A stretch of DNA of 64,000 bases from positions 310,001 to 374,000 of the forward strand of contig JARLJL010000022.1 in the NCBI GenBank assembly GCA_031291235.1, in the 5' to 3' direction. Source of the DNA: Sulfuriferula sp. (GTDB lineage: Bacteria > Pseudomonadota > Gammaproteobacteria > Burkholderiales > Sulfuriferulaceae). The translations under genes and the position numbers were made by a program. Below the pieces are notes generated by a model. The model saw only the letters and a program-made list of their open reading frames with translations. It was not told the origin of the DNA and searched no databases. Shown here one piece after another: positions 14,876 to 24,451 of the stretch. How positions within the stretch are numbered: position 1 is the first letter of the stretch; each line of letters begins with the position of its first letter.

Positions 14876-17638
14876 ATGAATTTCACCATCCTGAAAGAAC
14901 TCTTTGCCGGATTTGTTCGCAGCCGCAGCATGACTCGGCATTTCCGGCGACTCGCAATTTTGGAAGCAATCATCGGTACCGGCGTCGCTAAAGACCTGCC
15001 GTCTTCACTGGCGCAAATACTAAATAATGCTGCTAAGAGTGACCAAAATGAACTTCTGGATAGCCTTGAATCTCATGCAGACGGTTTATCGGAAGCGCAA
15101 GCCGATATTATCCGTGATAAGGTAGGTTTCAATGAGATCGGTCATGAAAAGCCCCTGCCTTGGTGGATGCACTTGTGGTATTGCTACAAAAATCCGTTCA
15201 ACCTGCTGCTGACTTTGCTCGCTGCCATTTCTTACGCTACTGCGGACATGAAAGCCACTATCGTCATTTCCACGATGGTCCTGCTGTCCACGTTTATCCG
15301 CTTCTGGCAGGAAGGCAAGTCCAACAAGGCGGCTGATAAACTCAAAGAAATGGTGAGCAACACTGCAACAGTAATGCGACGAGATATATCCGAAGATGCT
15401 GCACCTGTGTTTGAAAAGTTCTATGGTGCGCACATGCATGTGAAATCGGCGCAAAAAGTTGAACTACCTATCAAGCTGCTCGTACCTGGCGACCTGATAA
15501 TGCTGTCTGCGGGCGACATGATTCCAGCTGATTTGCGCCTGCTATCAGCCAAGGATCTCTTTGTCAGTCAGGCTGCAATGACAGGTGAATCGTTGCCGGT
15601 AGAGAAGTTTGTGCAGCTCAAAAGTCCGGACACAGTCAACCCGCTGGAACTGGACAACATCCTGTTCATGGGTACTAACGTCGTTTCTGGTTCGGCGACT
15701 GCTGTCGTAGTAACCACCGGCAGCAAAACATACTTCGGTGCACTGGCGCAACGCGTAATGACGACAGACCGTGCTCAAACAGCCTTCCAGGCCGGGGTAA
15801 ACAAGGTCAGCTGGCTACTCATTCGCTTCATGCTGGTGATGTCACCCTTGGTACTGTTTATCAATGGCTTTACCAAAGGCGATTGGCTGGAAGCCTCTCT
15901 GTTTGCGCTGTCTGTTGCGGTAGGCCTGACGCCCGAGATGCTGCCAATGATTGTTACCTCAACATTAGCCAGGGGAGCAGTAGTACTTTCGCGTAAGAAA
16001 GTGATCGTGAAGCGTCTTGACGCCATCCAGAACTTTGGCGCGATGGATGTGTTGTGCACCGACAAGACCGGCACACTGACCCAGGACAAGATCATTCTGG
16101 AGCGGCATACGGATGTGTTCGGCAAAGTATCAGATGACGTACTCGAAATGGCATATTTGAACAGCTATTATCAGACCGGCTTGAAAAACCTGCTCGATGT
16201 CGCTGTCCTCGAACACGCTGAGGTACATCGCGAGCTGCAAGTTACGACTGCCTTCAATAAAGTTGACGAGATTCCCTTCGACTTTACCAGGCGGCGCATG
16301 TCCGTGGTAGTCGCCAATGACGGACAGCATGTTCTAATCAGCAAAGGCGCCGTAGAAGAGATCCTTGGGGTTTGCTCGCGGGTACGTTATGGTGATGTAG
16401 ATGAGCCAATGAGTACAGAACTGTTGGCGCGTATGTATGCAGTGACCGCTGCGCTCAATGAAGAGGGTTTGCGTGTGGTCGCTGTGGCCATCAAGGAACA
16501 GCCACCTATCAAGGATACCTATGGCATCGCAGATGAATCGGACCTGACCCTGATAGGCTACATCGCTTTTCTTGATCCGCCGAAAGAATCAACTGCCCCA
16601 GCACTCAAAGCCCTTGCCGATCACGGCATTGCGGTGAAGATACTTACCGGTGATAACGAACTGGTCACGGCCAAAATTTGTCGTGAGGTGGATTTGTCCA
16701 TGAGTCGAGTTTTACTTGGTTCCGATATTGAAGCGATGAATGAGCAACAGCTCAGAGACGCGGTGGAGACTGCTAACGTTTTCGCCAAGCTCACGCCAGC
16801 TCACAAGGAGCGCATCGTGCATGCGCTCAAGGACAACGGCCATGTCGTTGGTTTTATGGGGGATGGCATTAATGATGCTCCCGCTTTGCGTACTGCGGAC
16901 ATTGGCATCTCGGTAGATACGGCTGTTGATATTGCCAAGGAAGCAGCCGATATTATCCTGCTGGAAAAGAGCCTGATGGTGCTGGAAGAAGGCGTGCTGG
17001 AAGGTCGCCGCACCTTCGCCAACATGCTCAAGTACATCAAAATGACTGCCAGTTCCAACTTCGGCAATGTGTTCTCAGTATTGGTGGCAAGTGCGTTCTT
17101 GCCATTCCTGCCGATGCTGCCGATGCAAATTCTGGTACAAAACCTACTTTATGACATCTCGCAGATTGCTATTCCATTCGATAACGTCGATGAGGAGCTA
17201 TTGAAAAGTCCGCAGCGCTGGCAACCTGGCGACATCGGCCGCTTTATGGTGTTCTTCGGACCGATCAGCTCGATCTTCGACATCATCACTTTTTGCCTGA
17301 TGTGGTTTGTGTTCGGTGCCAAAACACCTGCTCAACAAACCTTGTTTCAGTCTGGCTGGTTTGTAGTCGGATTGTTAACACAAACACTCATCGTGCACAT
17401 GATCCGTACGCGAAAGTTGCCTTTCATCCAGAGTCGTGCAGCAGTTTCACTCATGGTAATGACCGGTATCATTATGCTGATAGGGATATTTCTGCCAATG
17501 GGGCCGTTTGCCGACTACTTCAAGTTGCAAGCATTGCCATCAATGTACTTCGTATATCTGCCGATGATCCTGCTGGCATACATGTCACTGACGCAGGCAA
17601 TGAAAGTACTTTATGCACGCCGTTTCGGCTGGCAATAA
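14876..17638 (+). CDS. mgtA: Magnesium-translocating P-type ATPase (P3B, MgtA/MgtB)
   Basis: A 920-residue inner-membrane ATPase that imports Mg2+. P-type ATPase landmarks are in order: actuator loop MTGESLPVEK (about residue 235), the helix-4 region VGLTPEMLPMIV, phosphorylation motif DKTGTLTQDK with D396, the KILTGDN motif, and hinge motif GDGINDAP (about residue 662). The long hydrophobic C-terminal half and the VGLTPEMLP sequence are typical of MgtA/MgtB rather than other cation pumps. An AAGGAAA ribosome-binding site precedes the ATG. It is followed after 12 nt by an mgtC-family gene, the classic mgtCB pairing. Control probably acts through the long structured leader. Confidence 0.94.
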   Translation: MNFTILKELFAGFVRSRSMTRHFRRLAILEAIIGTGVAKDLPSSLAQILNNAAKSDQNELLDSLESHADGLSEAQADIIRDKVGFNEIGHEKPLPWWMHLWYCYKNPFNLLLTLLAAISYATADMKATIVISTMVLLSTFIRFWQEGKSNKAADKLKEMVSNTATVMRRDISEDAAPVFEKFYGAHMHVKSAQKVELPIKLLVPGDLIMLSAGDMIPADLRLLSAKDLFVSQAAMTGESLPVEKFVQLKSPDTVNPLELDNILFMGTNVVSGSATAVVVTTGSKTYFGALAQRVMTTDRAQTAFQAGVNKVSWLLIRFMLVMSPLVLFINGFTKGDWLEASLFALSVAVGLTPEMLPMIVTSTLARGAVVLSRKKVIVKRLDAIQNFGAMDVLCTDKTGTLTQDKIILERHTDVFGKVSDDVLEMAYLNSYYQTGLKNLLDVAVLEHAEVHRELQVTTAFNKVDEIPFDFTRRRMSVVVANDGQHVLISKGAVEEILGVCSRVRYGDVDEPMSTELLARMYAVTAALNEEGLRVVAVAIKEQPPIKDTYGIADESDLTLIGYIAFLDPPKESTAPALKALADHGIAVKILTGDNELVTAKICREVDLSMSRVLLGSDIEAMNEQQLRDAVETANVFAKLTPAHKERIVHALKDNGHVVGFMGDGINDAPALRTADIGISVDTAVDIAKEAADIILLEKSLMVLEEGVLEGRRTFANMLKYIKMTASSNFGNVFSVLVASAFLPFLPMLPMQILVQNLLYDISQIAIPFDNVDEELLKSPQRWQPGDIGRFMVFFGPISSIFDIITFCLMWFVFGAKTPAQQTLFQSGWFVVGLLTQTLIVHMIRTRKLPFIQSRAAVSLMVMTGIIMLIGIFLPMGPFADYFKLQALPSMYFVYLPMILLAYMSLTQAMKVLYARRFGWQ

Positions 17639-17650
17639 ACGGGGATTATT

Positions 17651-18367
17651 ATGGAAGCCATTAATAATATCAATCTGGCATCACTTGCCGACACGGTCAT
17701 AAGTCTTGGTACCGCTTTTATTCTTGGCGGGATGATTGGTTTCGAACGGCAATACCGGCAGCGCACTGCTGGTCTGAGAACCAATGTTCTGGTGGCTGTG
17801 GGTGCTGCGATATTCGTAGACATGGCGAACCGGCTGAATGGTCATGAAGCCGCGGTCCATGTGGTCGCCTATGTCGTATCCGGAATCGGTTTTCTGGGTG
17901 CTGGCGCCATCATGAGGGAGCAAGGCAATGTACGTGGATTGAATACTGCCGCTACCCTTTGGGGTTCGGCGGCGGTCGGTGCTTGCGCCGGTGCTGATCT
18001 GATCCTGGAAGCGTTGGTCGCAGCTATCTTCGTGTTAGCAGCCAATACCTTATTACGTCCGATGGTAAATCGTATTAATCGGCAACCCATTGATACGCCT
18101 GCGGTAGAAGTAACTAATACGGTTTATGTTATCACGTCACGTGAACGACAGAAGGAAGTGCTTGATATTCTAGAACAAGCTCTGGAGCAGGCCGAGTACC
18201 CTATTGGAGATTTGGCTATTCATGCGTTCGGGGAAGATGATGTGGAGATTGAGGCAACTCTGGCAGCCACATCAGTCAACGGCGATGATCTGGATCGGTT
18301 GGTGCAAATGCTCAAGGAACAGCCCATTATTGGGCAGGCATTCTGGAGCTTGAGCACGTCTGAATGA
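17651..18367 (+). CDS. mgtC: MgtC/SapB family inner-membrane protein
   Basis: 238 residues. The N-terminal about 140 form the MgtC membrane domain, with the diagnostic ILGGMIGFERQYRQRTAGLRTN block, then VSGIGFLGAGAIMREQGNVRGLNTAATLW and several hydrophobic helices. A soluble C-terminal domain (about residues 155-238, ACT-like) follows. MgtC proteins help survival at low Mg2+ and affect membrane potential or ATP synthase rather than transporting Mg2+ themselves. It is in one operon with mgtA. Confidence 0.9.
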   Translation: MEAINNINLASLADTVISLGTAFILGGMIGFERQYRQRTAGLRTNVLVAVGAAIFVDMANRLNGHEAAVHVVAYVVSGIGFLGAGAIMREQGNVRGLNTAATLWGSAAVGACAGADLILEALVAAIFVLAANTLLRPMVNRINRQPIDTPAVEVTNTVYVITSRERQKEVLDILEQALEQAEYPIGDLAIHAFGEDDVEIEATLAATSVNGDDLDRLVQMLKEQPIIGQAFWSLSTSE

Positions 18368-18448
18368 ACTTATAGCCTGACAACGACTTATGAACTATGA
18401 GGTCTGAATTTCAAAAAAATGTATCCTGTGCCACAAACCGCATTCAGG

Positions 18449-18454
18449 TAGAAT
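18449..18454 (+). promoter_or_regulatory. Possible -10 element of selC
   Basis: TAGAAT lies 14 nt before the first base of the tRNA gene, a suitable distance for a start with a very short leader. The matching -35 position (about 18426-18431) is poor, so this is a weak call. Confidence 0.3.
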
Positions 18455-18468
18455 AGTTTCACCAAAAC

Positions 18469-18564
18469 GGAAGGGATTCGCTCCCCGGTGGGGCGGCCTG
18501 ACTTCAAATCCGGTTAAGCACGCCAGCGTGCTTGGGTGGGTTCGACTCCCACTCCCTTCCGCCA
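18469..18564 (+). tRNA. selC: tRNA-Sec (anticodon UCA), with encoded CCA
   Basis: A 96-nt selenocysteine tRNA gene. It has the diagnostic 8-bp acceptor stem (GGAAGGGA with TCCCTTCC), a long variable arm (AAGCACG with CGTGCTT), a T arm GTGGG-TTCGACT-CCCAC, the D stem GCTCC/GGGGC, and anticodon loop CTTCAAA with UCA anticodon. It ends GCCA with CCA encoded. Its partners selB, selA and a UGA-containing fdnG are adjacent. One oddity is a U-C mismatch at the third pair of the anticodon stem (CCTGA against TCCGG). It faces the end of selB, 10 nt away. Confidence 0.96.
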
Positions 18565-18574
18565 TTACGCCGAC

Positions 18575-20482
18575 TCAAAATCCTGTATTCATTACCGCTG
18601 CTTCCTGACGCAGGCGATGTTTGTCGCCGGTGCGGCGGGTGTAGACGATGCGGTTGAAGAACTCGAGTATCTGGATCGCCAGCTTGCGGCCGGTGTCGAT
18701 TTGATCGCGGAATTCGGCGGCGCTGACACCGTCGTGCGTTTCTGCCAGGTCTTTGACGATTGCGGATAGCTGCGCCACGGCCTGGCGGGTGAAGTAATGA
18801 TCGTGGGCGACCAGATAGACATCCCCAACTCTGGCTACGCGGCGCAACAGCTCTCTGACCTGATTTTCATTCAGCGCTAGAAAATTGGCTATATCCCTGA
18901 CGCGAGGCGGCTGGAAAGGCTCGGCCTGCAATAGCGGAAAAATCCGTTGCCACAGCTTTTCTTCGGCGGGGGTTAGCGTGATGGTGTGATCGGGTAGATG
19001 CAGCCAGGGGCCGCTTTGGGATAGCTGACCGCTGCTCAACAATTCATCCAGTAATGCCGTGAAAACCGGGCGCGGCAGCGCGGGCAGGGCCATGCGTTGC
19101 AGGCGGGTGCGATCTGGTCCGATGAAGTCCGGATTTTCTGCATGTTCACGGCTTAGTCTCGACACGACGCTTTGCTTCAGCTCCGACCAGCGCGCTGGCG
19201 TAAAGCCGAACCCGGCCACGACATGCATGGGCAGGCTTTGCCAGAGCTGCTGGGCATCCTGCTGGCGGATATTTCTGGTTTGTGCAAAGCGCGCCAGATC
19301 CAGTCCGTTGAGCGCATCTGTCACGGCAAGCTGCAGCGCCTGATCGTGTTCAATTATTTGCATGGCTTGCAGCGCAGCGATACGCGCCGGGGTGCGCCGG
19401 TTCCTGGCGGGCGGAGCGGGGTCCAGCACCTTACCGCCGCCCAGGGTACGGTTTGCCGACTGGTCGCGCACGATAAAGCGGTCACCGTTGAGCGGGCATA
19501 TCGGCTTGTCGGTAATCAGTTGCACCAGCGCCGTGCCGCCGGGTTCGATGCTGTCTCCTTGCAGTATCGCCAGCCGCGCCATGACCTCGGATGCGCCGAT
19601 ATGCAAATGTACCGGCGTCCAGTGTTTGAGCGCTTTGGGTTCGTCGGCGAGCAGCTGGAATTGCGCATCGAAACGTTGGCCGGGCGCGTGTATCGGTGAC
19701 TCCAGCACCCAATCGCCGCGGCGCACATCGCTTTTCTCGAATTGGATGCCGGCCAGATTGAGCGCGCAACGCTGGCCGGCGTAGCCGGATTCGGCAGGGC
19801 GGTTCTGTGCATGAATGCCGCGTACGCGTACCTCGATGCCCGTTGGCGAAATAATCAGTTTGTCGCCGGTGTGAACTTCGCCCGAGAACACCGTGCCGGT
19901 GACAACCGTACCGGTGCCGGCAATTGTAAATGCGCGATCTACTGCCAGCCGAAAATGACCGCTGTCGGCCCTTGCGGGTAGCGTGACTGCCGCATTGTCC
20001 AGATGCGCACGCAAGTCTGCGACGCCTTCGCCGCTGATCGCGGAAAGCGGGAATATCGGGCTGTGGTCGAGGCCGGTGCCGGATAGCAGGCTGCGGATTT
20101 CATCCATGGCGGCTGCGATGCGTTGCGGTGTAACCCGGTCAATTTTAGTGAGTGCCACTGCGCCGCGATTCAATCCCAGCAAATTCAGGATAGCCAGATG
20201 CTCGCGCGTCTGCGGCATGGGGCCATCGTCGGCAGCGACGACCAGCAGCACGTAATCGATGCCGGTCGCGCCGGCCAGCATGTTGTGGATGAGTTTTTCA
20301 TGGCCGGGCACATCGACAAACCCCAGCACATCGCCATTGGGCAGCGGGGTGTAGGCATAGCCCAGATCAATGGTAATGCCGCGCGCCTTTTCCTCTTTCA
20401 GGCGATCTGCGTCCACGCCGGTGAGGGCTTTGATCAGCGAGGTTTTACCGTGATCGATATGGCCGGCAGTACCGATAATCAT
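18575..20482 (-). CDS. selB: Selenocysteine-specific elongation factor SelB
   Basis: A 635-residue GTPase that brings Sec-tRNA-Sec to UGA codons marked by a SECIS hairpin. The N-terminal G domain has [19 protein letters not shown], the DxxG motif [18 protein letters not shown] and [10 protein letters not shown]-Tu-like domains 2 and 3 follow, and the C-terminal about 250 residues form the winged-helix repeats that bind SECIS RNA (for example [21 protein letters not shown] as the start of one). Length fits bacterial SelB. It follows selA by 19 nt in the same direction. Confidence 0.96.
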   Translation of the reverse strand: MIIGTAGHIDHGKTSLIKALTGVDADRLKEEKARGITIDLGYAYTPLPNGDVLGFVDVPGHEKLIHNMLAGATGIDYVLLVVAADDGPMPQTREHLAILNLLGLNRGAVALTKIDRVTPQRIAAAMDEIRSLLSGTGLDHSPIFPLSAISGEGVADLRAHLDNAAVTLPARADSGHFRLAVDRAFTIAGTGTVVTGTVFSGEVHTGDKLIISPTGIEVRVRGIHAQNRPAESGYAGQRCALNLAGIQFEKSDVRRGDWVLESPIHAPGQRFDAQFQLLADEPKALKHWTPVHLHIGASEVMARLAILQGDSIEPGGTALVQLITDKPICPLNGDRFIVRDQSANRTLGGGKVLDPAPPARNRRTPARIAALQAMQIIEHDQALQLAVTDALNGLDLARFAQTRNIRQQDAQQLWQSLPMHVVAGFGFTPARWSELKQSVVSRLSREHAENPDFIGPDRTRLQRMALPALPRPVFTALLDELLSSGQLSQSGPWLHLPDHTITLTPAEEKLWQRIFPLLQAEPFQPPRVRDIANFLALNENQVRELLRRVARVGDVYLVAHDHYFTRQAVAQLSAIVKDLAETHDGVSAAEFRDQIDTGRKLAIQILEFFNRIVYTRRTGDKHRLRQEAAVMNTGF

Positions 20483-20501
20483 GGGTTGGGGTTTACCGCG
20501 A

Positions 20502-21950
20502 TCAGGTTGTCAGGGTTAATTGCTTGAGCTGATTGATGAATTCGGGAATTTGTTCCGTCTCCAGGCAGCGTATATCCAGACAAAAAGTGCTCTCGGCAAT
20601 CCGCCCCAGTACCGGAATGGGAAGCTGGCGGAATGCCTGCTCTATCCTTTTTAGTGCCGTTCCGCCTTTCGCAAGCGGGCTGATGGATATACAGACGCTG
20701 GATAACAGATTGACCGGTAATGAGCCGCTGCCGATCTGGCTTTGGCAGGGCTTGATTGCAGCGGTCGCGTGTCCGGTTAATGCAAGCGCGATGAAGGGGA
20801 ATATATGGTTTGCCATCACTTCGATTTCCTCAACAGAGCGGGTCAGCAGGCGCAGGGTAGGCAAATTCTGCACGAGGCTTTCCGGATCCCGATACAGCCG
20901 CAATACTGCATCGAGTGCGGCATAAGTCATCTTGTCTACGCGCAATGCCCGCTTGAGCGGGTTCTTTTTGATTTTGGCGATCAGATCCTTGCGTCCGACA
21001 ATAATGCCTGCCTGCGGCCCGCCCAGTAACTTGTCGCCGCTGAAGGTCACCAGATCTGCGCCGCTGGCGAGCGATTCCTGCGGCGTCGGTTCGCTGGGCA
21101 GGCCCAGTCCCCTGAGATTGGCCAGGGTACCGCTGCCCAGATCGACCATGAACGGCAAATCATGTTCATGGGCCAGTTTTGCCATTTCCTTTTCTGCTAC
21201 CGAGGCGGTAAATCCCTGTATCGCATAATTGCTGGTATGCACCTTGAGCAGCATCGCCGTTTTGCCGGTGATGGATTCCGCGTAGTCTTTCAAATGGGTG
21301 CGGTTGGTGGTGCCGACCTCCCTGAGTTTGCAGCCAGCACGCGCCATGATGTCCGGCACCCGGAACGAACCGCCGATTTCCACCAGTTCGCCGCGCGAAA
21401 CGATGATTTCCTTGCGCAAGCCCAGCGTATTCAATGCCAGAAACACGGCCGCGGCGTTGTTGTTAACGACGGTTGCGGCTTCGGCCCCGGTCAATTCCTG
21501 CAGCATAGGCTCAATCAGGTTGTCGCGGTCGCCGCGCGAGCCGCCGTCGAGGTCGTATTCCAGATTGCAGGGGCGGGTCATGGCATCGATGACGGCCTGT
21601 ATGGCAACATCCGGCAGTTGGGCGCGGCCGAGGTTGGTGTGCAGCACGGTGCCGGTCAGGTTGAATACCTGGCGCAACGCAGGGCGGGCTGCCAGCCGGA
21701 GCGCTGCCTGCAGGCGTAAGTGGATTGCGGGCTCGGCAAATGTATCGGCGGGCAGGGTATCGGCATGCACCACCTGATCGCGCAGTTGTGCAAGCACAGT
21801 GCGTATGGCCGACGATACCGGTACGCGGCCGAATTCGCCGATCAATGCTAGCGTTGTCGCCATATTGAGCACGCGATCCACAGAGGGAATAGCCGCCAGC
21901 ATGGCGCTGGCGGCAGAGTGGGATTCGGTATTTGCCGGATTGGTCGACAT
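20502..21950 (-). CDS. selA: L-seryl-tRNA(Sec) selenium transferase SelA
   Basis: A PLP enzyme that converts Ser-tRNA-Sec to Sec-tRNA-Sec using selenophosphate. 482 residues; N-terminal tRNA-binding region with SVDRVLN, the conserved FNLTGTVLHTNLGRA, the glycine-rich block NLEYDLDGGSRGDRD, and the PLP-lysine segment VTFSGDKLLGGPQAG near residue 300. The ATG at 21950 starts 1 nt after the fdhE stop; a TTG four codons upstream is possible. It is co-directional with the fdn genes, so selenium incorporation and its client enzyme are in one operon. Confidence 0.95.
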   Translation of the reverse strand: MSTNPANTESHSAASAMLAAIPSVDRVLNMATTLALIGEFGRVPVSSAIRTVLAQLRDQVVHADTLPADTFAEPAIHLRLQAALRLAARPALRQVFNLTGTVLHTNLGRAQLPDVAIQAVIDAMTRPCNLEYDLDGGSRGDRDNLIEPMLQELTGAEAATVVNNNAAAVFLALNTLGLRKEIIVSRGELVEIGGSFRVPDIMARAGCKLREVGTTNRTHLKDYAESITGKTAMLLKVHTSNYAIQGFTASVAEKEMAKLAHEHDLPFMVDLGSGTLANLRGLGLPSEPTPQESLASGADLVTFSGDKLLGGPQAGIIVGRKDLIAKIKKNPLKRALRVDKMTYAALDAVLRLYRDPESLVQNLPTLRLLTRSVEEIEVMANHIFPFIALALTGHATAAIKPCQSQIGSGSLPVNLLSSVCISISPLAKGGTALKRIEQAFRQLPIPVLGRIAESTFCLDIRCLETEQIPEFINQLKQLTLTT

Positions 21951-21951
21951 G

Positions 21952-22884
21952 CTATGCAGCAATGGCGGAAGTGGATATCAGCAGCAGATTGGGGCCGCTG
22001 CGCAGCTTGCCGCTCTCGTCCAGCATCAGATCCAGCGCCAGCGTCGCGAGATCGTCGGCTATCGGATCAACCTGCGGGTCTTTATCCATGTACATGATTT
22101 TGAGATAGGTGCCGCATTCTTCGCAGCTTTCTGCCTTCACGGCGCCGGATGTGCCTTCTATCATGAAATACGAGATGCCTTTGGTCGATTCGCAATTGCT
22201 GCATTTGACGCGCACCATATGCCACTGCGAATTGCACACCGAGCAAGCGAGATAGCGCAATGCATTTTCGGCACCGCCGATGCGAACTATGCTCGATACA
22301 GGAGGGGAGGCGCACACCGGACACAGATTGCTGATGTCGTTAGCGCCGAAAGCGTGTGCGCCCAGCGTGGTGGCCATGTGCGTCCAATAGACCTGGAGTG
22401 CGGCAGCGATGAACGGCGCAACGCCGAGGTCCATGTCGTCAAATTGGCCTGCGAGAATATCCGTTGCAAAGGCTTCCAGCGCAGCACTGTCCATTTTCTG
22501 TAAACGCATGAGGATTTTCCCGGCGGCGGGTGTGGCTGCCGGCATGACATGGGCAATAATCTGTTTGAGCGTTTCCTGCCACACCGGATTACGCGGCCAG
22601 CTTTGCACCGAGAGCGGCGGCATGCCGTGCTCGCGACACAGGCTCAGTTCGGCTTCCGTGGGTAAAGGAACCTTGGGGAAGGTAGCCAGCGCGGCATGCT
22701 GGGCGTCGGTCAACTCGGCCATGAACAGCAGAAAATCCTGCATGACGTGGCCGGTTGCGAGTTGTCGCAGGCGTGCTGCCCGATCCCGGAAAACATTATC
22801 CCTCGGGGTTATGTAAATGTAGGGGATTGCACCGGCAGGCGGTTCTATTTGCCCGGGCTGGATGATAGGGGTGGCTGCAGTCAC
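21952..22884 (-). CDS. fdhE: Formate dehydrogenase accessory protein FdhE
   Basis: A 310-residue cytosolic maturation factor of respiratory formate dehydrogenases. The C-terminal half holds paired rubredoxin-like CxxC motifs (CPVC, CSVC, CSNC, CEEC), which bind iron in FdhE. The start was set at the GTG at 22884, which overlaps the fdnI stop as GTGA and has AGGGAG 8-9 nt upstream; a longer frame would overlap fdnI by about 60 bp. Its position between fdnI and selA fits its role in assembling the selenoenzyme. Confidence 0.93.
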   Translation of the reverse strand: MTAATPIIQPGQIEPPAGAIPYIYITPRDNVFRDRAARLRQLATGHVMQDFLLFMAELTDAQHAALATFPKVPLPTEAELSLCREHGMPPLSVQSWPRNPVWQETLKQIIAHVMPAATPAAGKILMRLQKMDSAALEAFATDILAGQFDDMDLGVAPFIAAALQVYWTHMATTLGAHAFGANDISNLCPVCASPPVSSIVRIGGAENALRYLACSVCNSQWHMVRVKCSNCESTKGISYFMIEGTSGAVKAESCEECGTYLKIMYMDKDPQVDPIADDLATLALDLMLDESGKLRSGPNLLLISTSAIAA

Positions 22885-23516
22885 AACTTGTTCTCCCTGG
22901 AAATTTCCTTGTACCAGGCCGGATGATGGTGTCTGGCCCACGCTGTCGTAACAGTACCACGGGTCATGGCGCGAATGGAGCCTTTAGTCCAGATGGCGGC
23001 ATATACATGCACAATAATGGTCATGATGGCGAGAAAGGCGGCCACCGCATGTACCAATACCGCAACACGGATAATATCGACAGGGAAGTAGAGCGCGAAG
23101 TAAGGCCGCCAGATGATGAAACCGGACAGCATCAGCAGCGGGATAATCACCACCAGCGACCAGAATAAATACTTTTGGCCGATGTTGTATTTGCCGATTT
23201 CGGGCAGATTTTTGGCTTTATTGGCCATGATGTCGCCCAGGTGTTTCTGCCACTCCAGATCGGCTTTGGTGATGTGATTTTGCCCTATGAATTTGGCGAT
23301 CAGGCCCAGAAATGACACGAACATCACCACGCCGATGAAGGGATGCAAAATTCGCGTCCATGACCCGCCGCCGAACAGATTGGTCAAAAAGAAGAAGGCG
23401 GGGTGAAACAGTGCCAGACCGCTGAACGCCAGCATGACGAAGGTGATTGCAACGAGCCAATGGTTAATGCGTTCGCTGGCGGAGTAACGGGCTACAAGAT
23501 TAGTCTTGTTCGACAT
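22881..23516 (-). CDS. fdnI: Formate dehydrogenase gamma subunit (cytochrome b556)
   Basis: A 211-residue membrane subunit with four hydrophobic helices. It anchors the enzyme and passes electrons from the beta subunit to quinone through two haem b groups. Candidate haem histidines are seen in SERINHWLVAITF, ILHPFIGVVMF and VLVHAVAAFLAIMTIIVHVYAA. The ATG at 23516 was chosen because GAGGAG lies just upstream and MSNKTNLVARYSASERINHW is the natural family start; an upstream in-frame start would add 16 residues with no support. Confidence 0.93.
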   Translation of the reverse strand: MSNKTNLVARYSASERINHWLVAITFVMLAFSGLALFHPAFFFLTNLFGGGSWTRILHPFIGVVMFVSFLGLIAKFIGQNHITKADLEWQKHLGDIMANKAKNLPEIGKYNIGQKYLFWSLVVIIPLLMLSGFIIWRPYFALYFPVDIIRVAVLVHAVAAFLAIMTIIVHVYAAIWTKGSIRAMTRGTVTTAWARHHHPAWYKEISRENKL

Positions 23517-23564
23517 TTTCGGCTCCTCGAATTTATTTATAGCGCCTGATCGTGCACTTGGCAA

Positions 23565-24440
23565 TTATTGCTGCTCGGATTCGCTTTCTTCTTCCACTTC
23601 ATTAGGGCCTACTTTAATGTAATGAAAGAAGCCGACCAGAACGCCCAAACCGATGCCCAAACTCATCAGCGGCTTGGTGATGCCTTTCCAGAGTGTAACC
23701 ATAGGGCTGATCGACGGATCCTTGGGCAAGCCATGATATAACTCCGGCTGGTCTGCATGATGCAGCACGTACATCACATGCGTGCCGCCGACGCCTTGCG
23801 GATCGTAAAGTCCGGCATTGCTAAAGCCGCGCTCCTTGAGATCGACAATGCGCTCTTCGGCATGCTGGATCATGTCTTCCTTGGTGCCGAATACCAGCGC
23901 GCCGGTCGGGCAGCTTTTAATGCAGGCTGGCTCCATGCCGACGCCTACCCGGTCGGAACAGAGCGTGCATTTGTAGGCTTTGTTGTCCTTTTTGGAGATG
24001 CGCGGCACGTTGAACGGACAACCGGCAATGCAATAGCCGCAACCGATGCAGTTTTCCTCATGAAAATCGACGATGCCGTTGCTGTATTGAATAATCGCAC
24101 CCGGCGCCGGGCAGGCTTTGAGGCAACCCGGATCGGCGCAGTGCATGCAGCCATCCTTGCGGATCAGCCACTCCAGTTTGTCCTTTTCAACTTCGACTTC
24201 CGAAAAACGCATGACCGTCCAGGAGTCAGCCGACAAATCGCGCGGGTTATCATAGATGCCGGCGTTGCTGCCGATTTCATCGCGGATGTCGTTCCATTCC
24301 ATGCACGCCGACTGGCAAGCCTTGCAGCCTATGCATTTGGATACGTCGATCAGCTTGGCGACTTCGGTCGTCTGACGCACGCCGGGCGAGGGCGTAGTGG
24401 TGGCGGAACGGCGCAGAATATCCAGAGATTGTAATGCCAT
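23565..24440 (-). CDS. fdnH: Formate dehydrogenase iron-sulfur (beta) subunit
   Basis: 291 residues with four ferredoxin-type cysteine clusters: [45 protein letters not shown], and CTLCSDRV with [12 protein letters not shown] single C-terminal transmembrane helix ([16 protein letters not shown]) anchors it, as in FdnH/FdoH. It carries electrons from the molybdopterin subunit to cytochrome b556. It follows fdnG by 11 nt and precedes fdnI by 48 nt. Confidence 0.95.
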   Translation of the reverse strand: MALQSLDILRRSATTTPSPGVRQTTEVAKLIDVSKCIGCKACQSACMEWNDIRDEIGSNAGIYDNPRDLSADSWTVMRFSEVEVEKDKLEWLIRKDGCMHCADPGCLKACPAPGAIIQYSNGIVDFHEENCIGCGYCIAGCPFNVPRISKKDNKAYKCTLCSDRVGVGMEPACIKSCPTGALVFGTKEDMIQHAEERIVDLKERGFSNAGLYDPQGVGGTHVMYVLHHADQPELYHGLPKDPSISPMVTLWKGITKPLMSLGIGLGVLVGFFHYIKVGPNEVEEESESEQQ

Positions 24441-24451
24441 GATCCGCCTCC

